From contig JAKIHM010000010.1 of the NCBI GenBank assembly GCA_021608145.1, positions 1 through 64,000 on the forward strand: DNA of 64,000 bases, in the 5' to 3' direction. A program made the translations under genes and the position numbers. Every line of letters starts with the position of its first letter. Within the stretch, counting starts at the first letter, position 1. The notes under the pieces were generated by a model. It was not told where the DNA came from and searched no databases. It was given only the letters and a program-made list of their open reading frames with translations. This document shows, in pieces, positions 51,401 to 59,816 of the stretch. The DNA is from Thermovorax subterraneus (GTDB lineage Bacteria; Bacillota; Thermosediminibacteria; Thermosediminibacterales; Thermosediminibacteraceae).

Positions 51401-52393
51401 GTGTGGCAGGGCAGTTGGGTACTGAGCCATTACGAGCTGATGGTGAGGCTCAAACAGTATACATTTTTAATCCTTTTGGGGCTCTTTTTTTATAAAGGCA
51501 GGGGGAAAACCGGTGAACTGCTCTTGCTGCTTATGAGCTATATTTTAATTTCACTTTTAACGCTCTCCATCTATAACTTAGAGACCGTTTCTTTCCGCGT
51601 GCCACAAAAAAGGTGGGTCTTTGTAACTATTGCTGTTTCTTTATTGGCGATAGTTATCGTACTGTTTACTGTTCTGTTCGTCGATCCAGCTTATGTTTCA
51701 TCTTTCTTCTGTCTTTTAAAGCGTATTTATTTCGCTCTTGTAGATATTGTAATGAAGGTACTAACTCCTCTTTTTGCTCCGATTGTTAACGCGCTGAGCT
51801 TTATTCTATCTGCCATCATAAGATACTCGCGGATCAGGCGGATTCAGGTTGGATCGGGAGAAACGGGTGATCAAAGTGCTTCGTATGAATATGAAGAATA
51901 CATAATGCCGGAAGGTCTAGAAATTATTTTAAAAATAGCTAGTTTTATATTCGTTATATTGGTTTTTGCAACACTTATCCTGATGGTGCTTAAAAAGTAC
52001 ACCTATTCTGAAAAAAAGGACTTTGTGGAAGATGAGAAAGAACCGGTAATAAAACCCGGAGTCATTAAAAAAAGTCTTTTTCATCTGATATCGAAAGCAG
52101 GCAGGGTATTAAATTCTTTTGCAAAAATTATTTATGGAGATTCACCTTCCGAGAAAATAAGGAAAATTTATGCTAAAATTTTAAAAGAAGCAGCAAAAAG
52201 GGGATATTCTAAAAATCCCTCCGAAACGCCCCTGGAATTCATGCCGCAGCTTAGAAAGGCTTTTGAAGATGCCGGAGAACTGGTAGAAAAAATTACCTAT
52301 ATTTACCAGAGGGCAAGGTATTTTCCCGGTTCGGTTTCTATTCATGATGTGGAAGAGATGAAGAAGTCAGTAAAGTTCTTGCTTTCTAAATAA
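51401..52393 (+). CDS. C-terminal part of the DUF4129 membrane protein
   Basis: 330 residues: several membrane helices (YTFLILLGLFFYKG, TGELLLLLMSYILISLLTL, FVTIAVSLLAIVIVLFTVLF, FIFVILVFATLILMVL), then a soluble DUF4129 domain (SPSEKIRKIYAKILKEAAKRGY, ETPLEFMPQL, ITYIYQRARYFPGSVS). DUF4129 normally ends TgpA-like transglutaminases in MoxR/DUF58 clusters, but no transglutaminase domain is here. The GTG at 51401 has no proper ribosome-binding site, supporting the view that it continues the preceding fragment. Confidence 0.72.
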   Translation: MWQGSWVLSHYELMVRLKQYTFLILLGLFFYKGRGKTGELLLLLMSYILISLLTLSIYNLETVSFRVPQKRWVFVTIAVSLLAIVIVLFTVLFVDPAYVSSFFCLLKRIYFALVDIVMKVLTPLFAPIVNALSFILSAIIRYSRIRRIQVGSGETGDQSASYEYEEYIMPEGLEIILKIASFIFVILVFATLILMVLKKYTYSEKKDFVEDEKEPVIKPGVIKKSLFHLISKAGRVLNSFAKIIYGDSPSEKIRKIYAKILKEAAKRGYSKNPSETPLEFMPQLRKAFEDAGELVEKITYIYQRARYFPGSVSIHDVEEMKKSVKFLLSK

Positions 52394-52427
52394 ATTCATC
52401 AAAAAGTATATTCAGGAGGTTTTCAAA

Positions 52428-53546
52428 ATGAAAATTTACGACCTTGCTACGCCTGCATTTATGGTGGACCTGGATATCCTGGAGAAAAACATAAAAGAAG
52501 CGGCAGAGCTTGTGCGCGGTAATGGCAAACGCCTCTGGCCCATGGTAAAGACCCACAAGAGCACTGAAATTGCTGCGATGCAGAAGGCGGCCGGTGCCGA
52601 AGGTTTCCTAGTAGGGACCCTCTTGGAGGCGGAAAAACTGGTTGAGAAAGGGTTTACAAACATCATGGTGGCATATCCGGTGGCGGGAAAAGAAAATATA
52701 AAAAGAGTTGTAAGCCTGGCGAAAAAAGCTCGCATAATACTCAGCTTAGACTGCATAAAAGCGGCGGAACAAATCCACGCTGTACTTGAGGAAAATGGGA
52801 TCACCCTTGAATACTTGCTAATCGTGGATAGCGGCCTGAAGCGGTTTGGAGTTATGCCAGAGGATTCGGCAAAACTTGCTAAAAAGCTTTTGGCTTTCAA
52901 AAGTTTGAAGCTTATAGGTATAGCCACCCACCCGGGGCACGTGTACGGAGTAAGCAGGCCGGAAGAGGTAAAGAGGATAGCGTCAGAAGAAGTAAATGCC
53001 TTAAAAACTGCTGCAGAGCTTCTTGAAAAAGAAGGATTCGACTTGGAGATCATTGCCACCGGAAGTACCCCCACATTTCGTTACGTCCTGGAAGACGAAA
53101 AAATAAACGTCTTAAGGCCTGGGAATTACGTGTTTTATGATTCTATTCAGGTGGCGCTTGGAGTAGTGCCTTTTGAAAGATGCGCCTTTTCCGTAATGGG
53201 CACCGTAATTTCAAATCCAAGGCCCGGTAACCTGATTATGGATGTGGGGAGCAAATGCCTTGGCTTAGATCGGGGAGCCCATGGGATATCTCTTTTAAAG
53301 GGGTACGGTACCGTTGTCGGCCATCCGGAGCTTACTTTGGTGAGCCTTTCGGAAGAAGTGGGAAAGCTGGAAGTGGAAGGAGAAACTGCCGTCAAAGTCG
53401 GTGAAAAGTTAATGATAATTCCCAACCATGTGTGCTCTGCGTGCAACATGACGACCTATCTTGTAGGCTTTCGGGGTGAAGAATTGGAGAGAATAATAGA
53501 AGTGGATATGAGGAACGGCATGTACAGGCCGGAAAGTAACCTGTAA
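52428..53546 (+). CDS. D-threonine aldolase / D-serine dehydratase-like PLP protein
   Basis: A 372-residue fold-type III PLP enzyme of the alanine-racemase-like DSD1 group. The N-terminal TPAFMVDLDILEKNI and PMVKTHKS (PLP Lys) lead a TIM barrel with YLLIVDSGLKRFG and IATHPGHVYG; the C-terminal beta-domain carries the His/Cys metal pair in IPNHVCSACNM. Relatives cleave D-threonine or dehydrate D-serine with a divalent metal. AGGAGG precedes the ATG. It stands after the MoxR operon and before a strong terminator. Confidence 0.85.
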   Translation: MKIYDLATPAFMVDLDILEKNIKEAAELVRGNGKRLWPMVKTHKSTEIAAMQKAAGAEGFLVGTLLEAEKLVEKGFTNIMVAYPVAGKENIKRVVSLAKKARIILSLDCIKAAEQIHAVLEENGITLEYLLIVDSGLKRFGVMPEDSAKLAKKLLAFKSLKLIGIATHPGHVYGVSRPEEVKRIASEEVNALKTAAELLEKEGFDLEIIATGSTPTFRYVLEDEKINVLRPGNYVFYDSIQVALGVVPFERCAFSVMGTVISNPRPGNLIMDVGSKCLGLDRGAHGISLLKGYGTVVGHPELTLVSLSEEVGKLEVEGETAVKVGEKLMIIPNHVCSACNMTTYLVGFRGEELERIIEVDMRNGMYRPESNL

Positions 53547-53559
53547 AAATGAACTAAAG

Positions 53560-53612
53560 AAGGTACATAAAATCCGCAAATTTTGCGGTATTGCGGGTTT
53601 TATGTACCTTTT
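53560..53612 (+). terminator. long terminator before the sigma-54 cluster
   Basis: AAGGTACATAAAA, then CCGCAA, pairs with TTGCGG and TTTTATGTACCTT, followed by a T run; the outer stem is symmetric and could act in both directions. Confidence 0.88.
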
Positions 53613-53672
53613 TTTATACAGTAATTATCGTAATATCTACGGTATACTAAGGATTTTAAAATATTCTAAAAT

Positions 53673-53688
53673 TGGCATGAGAATTGCT
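53673..53688 (+). promoter_or_regulatory. sigma-54 promoter of the acyl-CoA genes
   Basis: TGGCATGAGAATTGCT matches the -24/-12 consensus TGGCAY-N5-TTGCW, with GG and GC exactly 12 bases apart. It lies about 55 bases upstream of the HAD/crotonase gene. Confidence 0.88.
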
Positions 53689-53742
53689 AAATTATATTTT
53701 CAAAAATAAAAAACTTAACGAATGCTGAAAGGAGGAGTTATA

Positions 53743-55782
53743 GTGCCAAAAACATATAAGATAGGCATAATAGGTGCTGGAACGATGGGCAGCGGCATAG
53801 CCCAGAAGATGGCTCAAGAAGGATTAATGGTTACGATGGTTGATGTAAAAGATGAATTTGTCGAGAGAGGCTTTAGCAGAATAAGAGAATTGTTGCAGGA
53901 AGCTATAGAACGCGGGATATTCAATGAAGCTCAGGTCAAGGAGATAATGTCGAGGATTCGGGGAACTACAGATATTAACGAAGTGGCGGATGCCGACTTG
54001 GTCATAGAAGCGGTATTTGAAGATGAAAAATTAAAGTGCGAGGTTTTCAAAAAGCTGGACGAAATATGTAAGCCCGAAACAATACTTGCGACGAATACTT
54101 CGAGCTTTTACGTCAAGAACCTTGCAAAATGCACTAACCGTCCAGACAGAGTCCTGGGTATGCATTACTTCTATCATCCGGCCAAAAACCGCCTCCTTGA
54201 AATAGTGCCTCACGAAGGGACTAGCAAGGAAACGGTAGAAAAAGCTCTGTTTATTGCTAAGATTCACGGTAAGACGACAATTGTAGTAAAAGACTCGCCA
54301 GGGTTCTGCGTAAATAGATTTTTTATTCCATGGTACGTGGAAGCCATCCGGATGCTGGAAGAAGGGGTGGCCAACATACCGACCATAGATGCGGCTTCGA
54401 AGAAGGCTTTTGGGATAACCCTGGGCGTATTCGAGCTAATGAACGTTAGCGGAGTTCCCATCGGCTTGCATGCCGCAAGGACGCTCAGCAGGGAAAAAGG
54501 CCCATTTTATGCTCCACCCGAGACATTGCGCAGGCAGGTAGAAGACTTGAAGCAGGACTGGGACCTCAGCGGTGAAGTGGATGAGTCAAAGTTTGATATA
54601 ATCACCGAGCGCCTATACGGGACGGTAATGGGAGTCGCCGCACAGCTTGTAGAAGAAGGAGTGGCAAGCATAGAAGATACGGACAGGGGTGCAAAGGTCG
54701 GCCTCAGGTGGAGGTATGGGCCCTTTGAACTCATGAATCGCGTGGGAATAGATAAAGCTTACGAAATGGTCAAAAAGGTGAAGGAGCGCCATCCTTATTT
54801 TGAAATTCCGGAACTATTAAAGAAACAGTATGAAAAGGGCGTGCCCTTTGAATTCAAGTTCGTGGAGCTTGAAGTAAAGGATGGTATCGCATGGATAACG
54901 ATTAACCGCCCTGAGGCAATGAATGCACTCAATCCCACCGTTATGGATCAGTTGGAAAAGAAATTCGATGAAGCGGAGCGGGACGAAAATGTAAAGGCCA
55001 TTGTATTTCGTGGCAGCGGAAAGGCATTCATTGCAGGTGCCGATATTAAATTTTTCGTTGACAACATAAAGAACAATAGGCTCGACAAGACTTATGAATT
55101 CACGAAAAAAGGCCATGAACTTCTGCTCAGGTTCGAGAATTCGCCCAAAATGACGATTGCATTGCTGGACGGGCTCTCGTTGGGAGGCGGGAGCGAGGTA
55201 GCTTTGGCATGCCAGGCAATCATTGCGACGCCGCAGGGTTCTTTTGGATTCCCCGAGACGGGTATAGGTATTTTCCCGGGACTTGGTGGGTTGATAAGGC
55301 TCGAAAGGCATCTTGGGCCAGAACTGGCGAAGTATTTTATCTTTACCGGCAAAACGATAAGCGCCAAAGAAGCCTTGGAACTCGGAATAGTTACGAAGTT
55401 GGTGGAGCCCGATGAAATAGAAAAAGCCGTAAAGGAAGTTGTAGAAGCAGGTAAGTTTGACAAATACCGCCCGAGGTCCATACCCGAAAAATATAACGAG
55501 ATTAAGATTGCCTTCAACAAAGAAAATGTCGAAAGAATGCTCAAAGGAGAGCCGATAGAAGGGGTATCGCCAGAACTCGCCAGGGAGATCGCCGATATAG
55601 TTTCCAAGAAAGCACCGATAGCTTTGAGGATGACCCACGAATTGATAGAGGCCCAATCGAAGGTTTCGATAAAAGAGGCTATCGAGATAGAACTTTCGAA
55701 GTTGTACGATATCTTCTCCACGCAGGATGCCCTAGCAGGTTTACAGTCACCTGGACGCCCGCCGAAGTTTATAGGCGCTTGA
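53743..55782 (+). CDS. 3-Hydroxyacyl-CoA dehydrogenase / enoyl-CoA hydratase fusion
   Basis: A 679-residue bifunctional enzyme. Residues about 1-300 form the NAD-binding dehydrogenase (IGIIGAGTMGSGIAQKMA; MHYFYHPAKNRLLEIV with the catalytic His; DSPGFCVNRF), then the dehydrogenase C-terminal dimer part (to about 370), then a crotonase domain (about 390-660; ITINRPEAMNALN, FIAGADIKFF, GGGSEVALACQ, FGFPETGIGIFPG with the second Glu). The dehydrogenase-first order is that of archaeal fusions, the reverse of FadB. A GTG start follows AAAGGAGG. Confidence 0.92.
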   Translation: MPKTYKIGIIGAGTMGSGIAQKMAQEGLMVTMVDVKDEFVERGFSRIRELLQEAIERGIFNEAQVKEIMSRIRGTTDINEVADADLVIEAVFEDEKLKCEVFKKLDEICKPETILATNTSSFYVKNLAKCTNRPDRVLGMHYFYHPAKNRLLEIVPHEGTSKETVEKALFIAKIHGKTTIVVKDSPGFCVNRFFIPWYVEAIRMLEEGVANIPTIDAASKKAFGITLGVFELMNVSGVPIGLHAARTLSREKGPFYAPPETLRRQVEDLKQDWDLSGEVDESKFDIITERLYGTVMGVAAQLVEEGVASIEDTDRGAKVGLRWRYGPFELMNRVGIDKAYEMVKKVKERHPYFEIPELLKKQYEKGVPFEFKFVELEVKDGIAWITINRPEAMNALNPTVMDQLEKKFDEAERDENVKAIVFRGSGKAFIAGADIKFFVDNIKNNRLDKTYEFTKKGHELLLRFENSPKMTIALLDGLSLGGGSEVALACQAIIATPQGSFGFPETGIGIFPGLGGLIRLERHLGPELAKYFIFTGKTISAKEALELGIVTKLVEPDEIEKAVKEVVEAGKFDKYRPRSIPEKYNEIKIAFNKENVERMLKGEPIEGVSPELAREIADIVSKKAPIALRMTHELIEAQSKVSIKEAIEIELSKLYDIFSTQDALAGLQSPGRPPKFIGA

Positions 55783-55797
55783 TAGGGGGGGATAAAG

Positions 55798-56997
55798 GTG
55801 CAATTTACCAAAGCTTTTATCCCTTACAAGGGATACTATAGTTCGCCTTTCTGCAAATGGCAGGGAAGTATGCAGCACGACAACGCGATAGAATTGGGAG
55901 GCAAGACCAGCAAGAGATGGTTTGAAAGTAAAGGGATTAATCCAAATGAGGTAATCGACTACGTTTATTTAGGAATTACGGTGGGGCAGCACAGGGTATT
56001 TCATGGCGCTCAGTGGGCGGCCGTATTGATGGGAGCGCCCGATATTCCAGGAATGACTATAATGCAGGCATGTTCTACCGCCACTACTTCCGTATTTACT
56101 GCTAGCATGGCGGTTGAGGTTGGAAATGTAGAAACCGCATATTGCCTCATGGTTGATAGGACATCAAACGGCCCCCACACTATCTGGCCCAATCCTCTTG
56201 GGCCGGGAGGAGAGGTTATCTCCGAGAACTGGAATATGGACAACATGAAAGCCGATCCCGCAACGGGCTTGGGCATGATAATGACCGCAGAAAACGTAGC
56301 AAGGGAGCACGGCTTTACCCGAGAACAGGCAGATGAACTGGTAGTAGTTCGGTACAACCAGTATAAGGAAGCTCTTGCCAATGACCGAGAGTTTCAAAAA
56401 AGGTATATGTTTCCCGTAGAGGTTACTGTATCGCGAAAAGAGACTAAAATTGTGGAGGAAGACGAGGGAGTTTTTCTCGATACGACGTTAGAAGGATTGA
56501 AACGGTTAAAACCGCAGATTGAAGGAGGCATACACACTTTTGGTTCCCAGACCCACCCGGCAGATGGGAATGCCGGTATAATCGTTACAACCAAGGAAAA
56601 GGCTAAAGAGTTGAGTGAAGACCCGAATATCCCGATCCAGATAATTTCTTACGGTTTTGCCAGGGCAAGAAAAGCTTTCATGCCGGAAGCTCCGGTTTAT
56701 GCATCAAGGATGGCCTTAGAAAGAGTAGGATTAAAGGCAAAGAATATGGTAGCCATAAAATGCCACAATCCCTTTATAGCGAATGATTTGGTACTGGCAA
56801 AAGGTCTCGAGATTCCTCCTGAATCCTTTAACAATTATGGCAGTTCTCTAGTTTACGGCCATCCTCAAGCTCCTACCGTTGCACGCCTATTGATTGAAGC
56901 GATAGAAGAAGCGGTCATAAAAGGCGGGGGTTACGTATTAGTTACTGGTTGTGCTGCAGGAGATACCGGTGCTACCCTGATATTAAAAGTTGGATAA
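55798..56997 (+). CDS. Thiolase family acetyl-CoA C-acyltransferase
   Basis: A 399-residue thiolase. The nucleophilic Cys lies in MQACSTATTS, the His in YGHPQAPT and the second Cys in VTGCAAGDTGAT. The usual NEAF motif is replaced by CHNPF, and HPADGNAG stands for HPADGAA, so this is a divergent subgroup. It would split a 3-ketoacyl-CoA made by the fusion enzyme 15 bases upstream. The start is GTG after AGGGGGG. Confidence 0.88.
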   Translation: MQFTKAFIPYKGYYSSPFCKWQGSMQHDNAIELGGKTSKRWFESKGINPNEVIDYVYLGITVGQHRVFHGAQWAAVLMGAPDIPGMTIMQACSTATTSVFTASMAVEVGNVETAYCLMVDRTSNGPHTIWPNPLGPGGEVISENWNMDNMKADPATGLGMIMTAENVAREHGFTREQADELVVVRYNQYKEALANDREFQKRYMFPVEVTVSRKETKIVEEDEGVFLDTTLEGLKRLKPQIEGGIHTFGSQTHPADGNAGIIVTTKEKAKELSEDPNIPIQIISYGFARARKAFMPEAPVYASRMALERVGLKAKNMVAIKCHNPFIANDLVLAKGLEIPPESFNNYGSSLVYGHPQAPTVARLLIEAIEEAVIKGGGYVLVTGCAAGDTGATLILKVG

Positions 56998-57017
56998 AAG
57001 TTAATAAAAGATTTATA

Positions 57018-57056
57018 GGGGCTGTTTAAAAAAAGGAAAAAAACAGCCCCTTTTAA
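57018..57056. terminator. bidirectional terminator
   Basis: GGGGCTGTTT pairs with AAACAGCCCC, with T runs on both strands, between the thiolase and the convergent activator gene. Confidence 0.88.
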
Positions 57057-57059
57057 TTT

Positions 57060-58472
57060 TTAACCCTTAAATTCTTTTTTCTCTATTCCGTATTCCTTCA
57101 ACTTCCGGTAAAGTACAGTCCTGAATATGCCTAGCTTCTTTGCGGTTACTCCTATTTTACCGCCGCTTTCGCTCAAGACATGCCTGATATACATTTTTTC
57201 CACTTTTTTCAGCACATCTTTTAATGTACCGCTTAGACCCAATAGCTTTACGTAATCATATTGAAGTAAGTCCTTACCAGGAGTGTCTGGAATATTTGGG
57301 ATGTCTTCTTCGTTATATTTGTTCATATTAATAATTACGCTTCTTTCTATAACATTTCTAAGTTCTCTAACATTTCCGGGCCACTCGTACTCAAGATAGG
57401 ATTTTATCGTATCTGGGTCTAATTTGAAATCAGTTCCATATTTTTTATTAAAATGTTCAACAAACATCTTAGATAAGGCCACTATGTCTTCCGGTCTTTC
57501 TCGTAATGGAGGAATTGTAATGGTAACTACGTTAATCCTGTAAAAAAGGTCTCTCCTAAATGTGCCCTCCTCAACCATTTTTTCGAGGTTTTTATTAGTA
57601 GCGCAAATAAGTCTGAAATCGACGGTGCGCTCGAGGCTGCTACCTATGCGCCTTATGGTCTTTGTCTCCAGCACTCTGAGTAGCTTTGCCTGTTGAGCCA
57701 GCGGTAGTTCCGAGATTTCATCAAGGAACAAAGTACCGCCGTTTGCCGCTTCGAACAATCCTATCTTTCCCTTTTCGGAAGAACCCGTAAATGCTCCTTT
57801 TTCATATCCGAAAAGCTCCGATTCGACGAGTGTCTCTGGCAATGCCGCACAGTTTACCGCTATAAACGGTCCTTCTGCTCTTTTACTGTGCTTATGGATG
57901 TACTTGGCAAGGACTTCCTTGCCGGTTCCCGTCTCACCGCAGAGTAACACCACGCTGTCCGTTTGAGCCGCGGTATGAGCAGTGAGTAGTATCTTTTTCA
58001 TTGTTTTACTTTCTGCTACGATGGTTTCCTCGTTAAATACATAGCTTCGCAAGTAATCAATCTCCCTCTTTTGTCTTTCATCCAAGTCAGGATTTTTGCT
58101 AGGATTTTTCTTATCTCTCCGTGTGCCGCACGTTACGACTATTACGTTTCCCTTTCTGTCGAAGACGGGTGTGCTGATGGTATCGTAAGTGATACCCAGG
58201 CAGGTGGTTATCTCGCCTCTTACCACTTCTTTTTTCTCCGCTGCCTGTAGGGCGTAAGAAAAATTATAATAACCATTTTTTATGAGTTCTTTTAGATTGG
58301 ATTTTAAAAATTGGTCAAGGGATATACCCATCGAATAGGCCGTTGCCGAATTTGAAAGAAGGACGTTTCCTTCGGAATCTGTCAAAAAAATCGGGTCAGG
58401 GAGGTTTTCGAGGATTTTTTCGAAGTATGAAGTTGGCTCAGCGGGCCTATCCCGGCTTTTTTTGGCGGTCAA
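57060..58472 (-). CDS. Sigma-54-dependent activator (PAS - AAA+ - Fis HTH)
   Basis: A 470-residue enhancer-binding protein: a PAS sensor (about 15-120; LPDPIFLTDSEGNVLLSN), an AAA+ domain (Walker A GETGTGKE at 179-186; GAFTGS at 226-231, needed to contact sigma-54; GTLFLDEISELP; WPGNVRELRNVIERS) and a C-terminal Fis-type helix-turn-helix. No receiver domain is present, so the signal is sensed through PAS. TTG is the start, with GGAGGTGG seven bases before. It lies between two sigma-54 promoters and is the likely activator of both. Confidence 0.95.
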   Translation of the reverse strand: MTAKKSRDRPAEPTSYFEKILENLPDPIFLTDSEGNVLLSNSATAYSMGISLDQFLKSNLKELIKNGYYNFSYALQAAEKKEVVRGEITTCLGITYDTISTPVFDRKGNVIVVTCGTRRDKKNPSKNPDLDERQKREIDYLRSYVFNEETIVAESKTMKKILLTAHTAAQTDSVVLLCGETGTGKEVLAKYIHKHSKRAEGPFIAVNCAALPETLVESELFGYEKGAFTGSSEKGKIGLFEAANGGTLFLDEISELPLAQQAKLLRVLETKTIRRIGSSLERTVDFRLICATNKNLEKMVEEGTFRRDLFYRINVVTITIPPLRERPEDIVALSKMFVEHFNKKYGTDFKLDPDTIKSYLEYEWPGNVRELRNVIERSVIINMNKYNEEDIPNIPDTPGKDLLQYDYVKLLGLSGTLKDVLKKVEKMYIRHVLSESGGKIGVTAKKLGIFRTVLYRKLKEYGIEKKEFKG

Positions 58473-58486
58473 AGTACCACCTCCGG
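58469..58486. repeat. repeat unit 1 of a candidate activator site
   Basis: TCAAAGTACCACCTCCGG, overlapping the start codon of the activator gene, matches 58607-58624 at 16 of 18 positions. Confidence 0.5.
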
Positions 58487-58606
58487 ATGAAAGATAATTT
58501 TCTGTTATATATAAGATTCCAATATATCTATTCTATAAAAAATCATTGATTCCTCCCAAAATTACAATGTTCTCAAAAAAGTACAAATAAAAAATTAATT
58601 CTTTAC

Positions 58607-58624
58607 TCAAAGTACCACTGCCGG
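58607..58624. repeat. repeat unit 2, candidate upstream activating site
   Basis: TCAAAGTACCACTGCCGG lies about 75 bases upstream of the -24 element at 58681, a usual distance for an enhancer-binding-protein site. It repeats the sequence at the activator's own start. Confidence 0.5.
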
Positions 58625-58680
58625 TTCATTGTCTTTTAGTGCAAAATGATAAAATAAGGACTTCGGAAGAGCATCAATTA

Positions 58681-58696
58681 TGGCATATAATTTGCA
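58681..58696 (+). promoter_or_regulatory. sigma-54 promoter of the CoA-transferase operon
   Basis: TGGCATATAATTTGCA fits TGGCAY-N5-TTGCW, with GG at 58682-58683 and GC at 58694-58695 (12-base spacing). Confidence 0.92.
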
Positions 58697-58765
58697 ATAT
58701 TTTATATAACAGAAATATACAAGTAATTATAACGAAGGATAAAATAATGCAGCGAGGTGATGATA

Positions 58766-59806
58766 ATGTCAAAAGTTATAACCGCCGAACAGGCTGCCGA
58801 ATTGATTAAAGATGGAGACATTGTCGGTGCTAGCGTTATGGGACTTGCCGGTTGGCCGGAGGAGGTTGCCATCGCAGTCGAAGAAAGATTTCTAAAAACG
58901 GGACATCCGAGAGATTTGACTTTCGTGCACAGCTGTACGTGCGGTGACCACAAAAGTAAGGGTGCTACTCATTTTGCTCACGAAGGGATGGTAAAAAGGC
59001 TGATATGCGGCCATACCGGGGCTTCCAACGAAATGGCAAGCCTCGTTGAGCAAAATAAGATAGAATGTTATCTACTTCCGCAAGGAGTAATCTGCCAGCT
59101 TTGGAGGGCAATTGCTTCGAGAAAGCCGGGAGTGATAACAAAGGTAGGGCTCGGGACTTATGTGGACCCCAGACTGCAGGGAGGCAAAATAAGCCCGAGA
59201 ACAAAAGAAGATATAGTGCATTTGATTGAGTTGGATGGGGAGGAATGGCTTTTTTATAAGAAATTTCCTATAAACGTAGCTTTAATCCGCGGAACTTATG
59301 CCGATGAGCACGGCAATCTGACGATGGAAAAGGAAATGGGGATACTGGAAGCGCTATACCTGGCAATGGCGGCCAAAAACAGCGGGGGAATAGTAATCGC
59401 TCAGGTACTTGGGGTGGCGAAAGCACATACGTTCAATCCAAAAAATGTCAGGGTCCCCGGGGTACTTGTTGACTACATCGTGATTGCAAAACCCGAAAAT
59501 CACATGCAGACGGAAGTAACGTTATACAATCCAGCGCTGTCGGGGGAAATAAAAGCTCCTTTAGAGCAAATTCCGTCACTTCCCCTTGATGCGAGAAAAA
59601 TTATAGCCCGCCGTGCGGCTATGGAATTGGCTCCAAATACGGTCATAAACTTGGGAATCGGAATTCCTGCGGGAGTGGCAAGCGTTGCGGCGGAAGAGGG
59701 AGTTATAGACCAGGTGACCATGACCACGGAGCTCGGGAATTTCGGCGGGGTTCCAGCTTACGGGGGGGGATTTCGGAGGCTCGTACAACAGCGAGGCGAC
59801 TATTGA
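58766..59806 (+). CDS. Acyl-CoA:acetate CoA-transferase, N-terminal part (frameshifted)
   Basis: The first 346 residues of a propionate/acyl-CoA transferase of about 520 residues. It has the alpha domain (LIKDGDIVGASVMGLAGWPEEVA, RGTYADEHGNLTMEKE) and the start of the beta domain (NTVINLGIGIPAGVAS) with the catalytic Glu in TTELGN. After GGVPAYG the frame is lost in a run of eight G (59762-59769). Removing one G restores GDFGGSYNSEATIDHASMFDFYDGGG in the next entry. The ATG at 58766 follows GAGGTG. Confidence 0.85.
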   Translation: MSKVITAEQAAELIKDGDIVGASVMGLAGWPEEVAIAVEERFLKTGHPRDLTFVHSCTCGDHKSKGATHFAHEGMVKRLICGHTGASNEMASLVEQNKIECYLLPQGVICQLWRAIASRKPGVITKVGLGTYVDPRLQGGKISPRTKEDIVHLIELDGEEWLFYKKFPINVALIRGTYADEHGNLTMEKEMGILEALYLAMAAKNSGGIVIAQVLGVAKAHTFNPKNVRVPGVLVDYIVIAKPENHMQTEVTLYNPALSGEIKAPLEQIPSLPLDARKIIARRAAMELAPNTVINLGIGIPAGVASVAAEEGVIDQVTMTTELGNFGGVPAYGGGFRRLVQQRGDY

Positions 59807-59816
59807 CCACGCTTCA

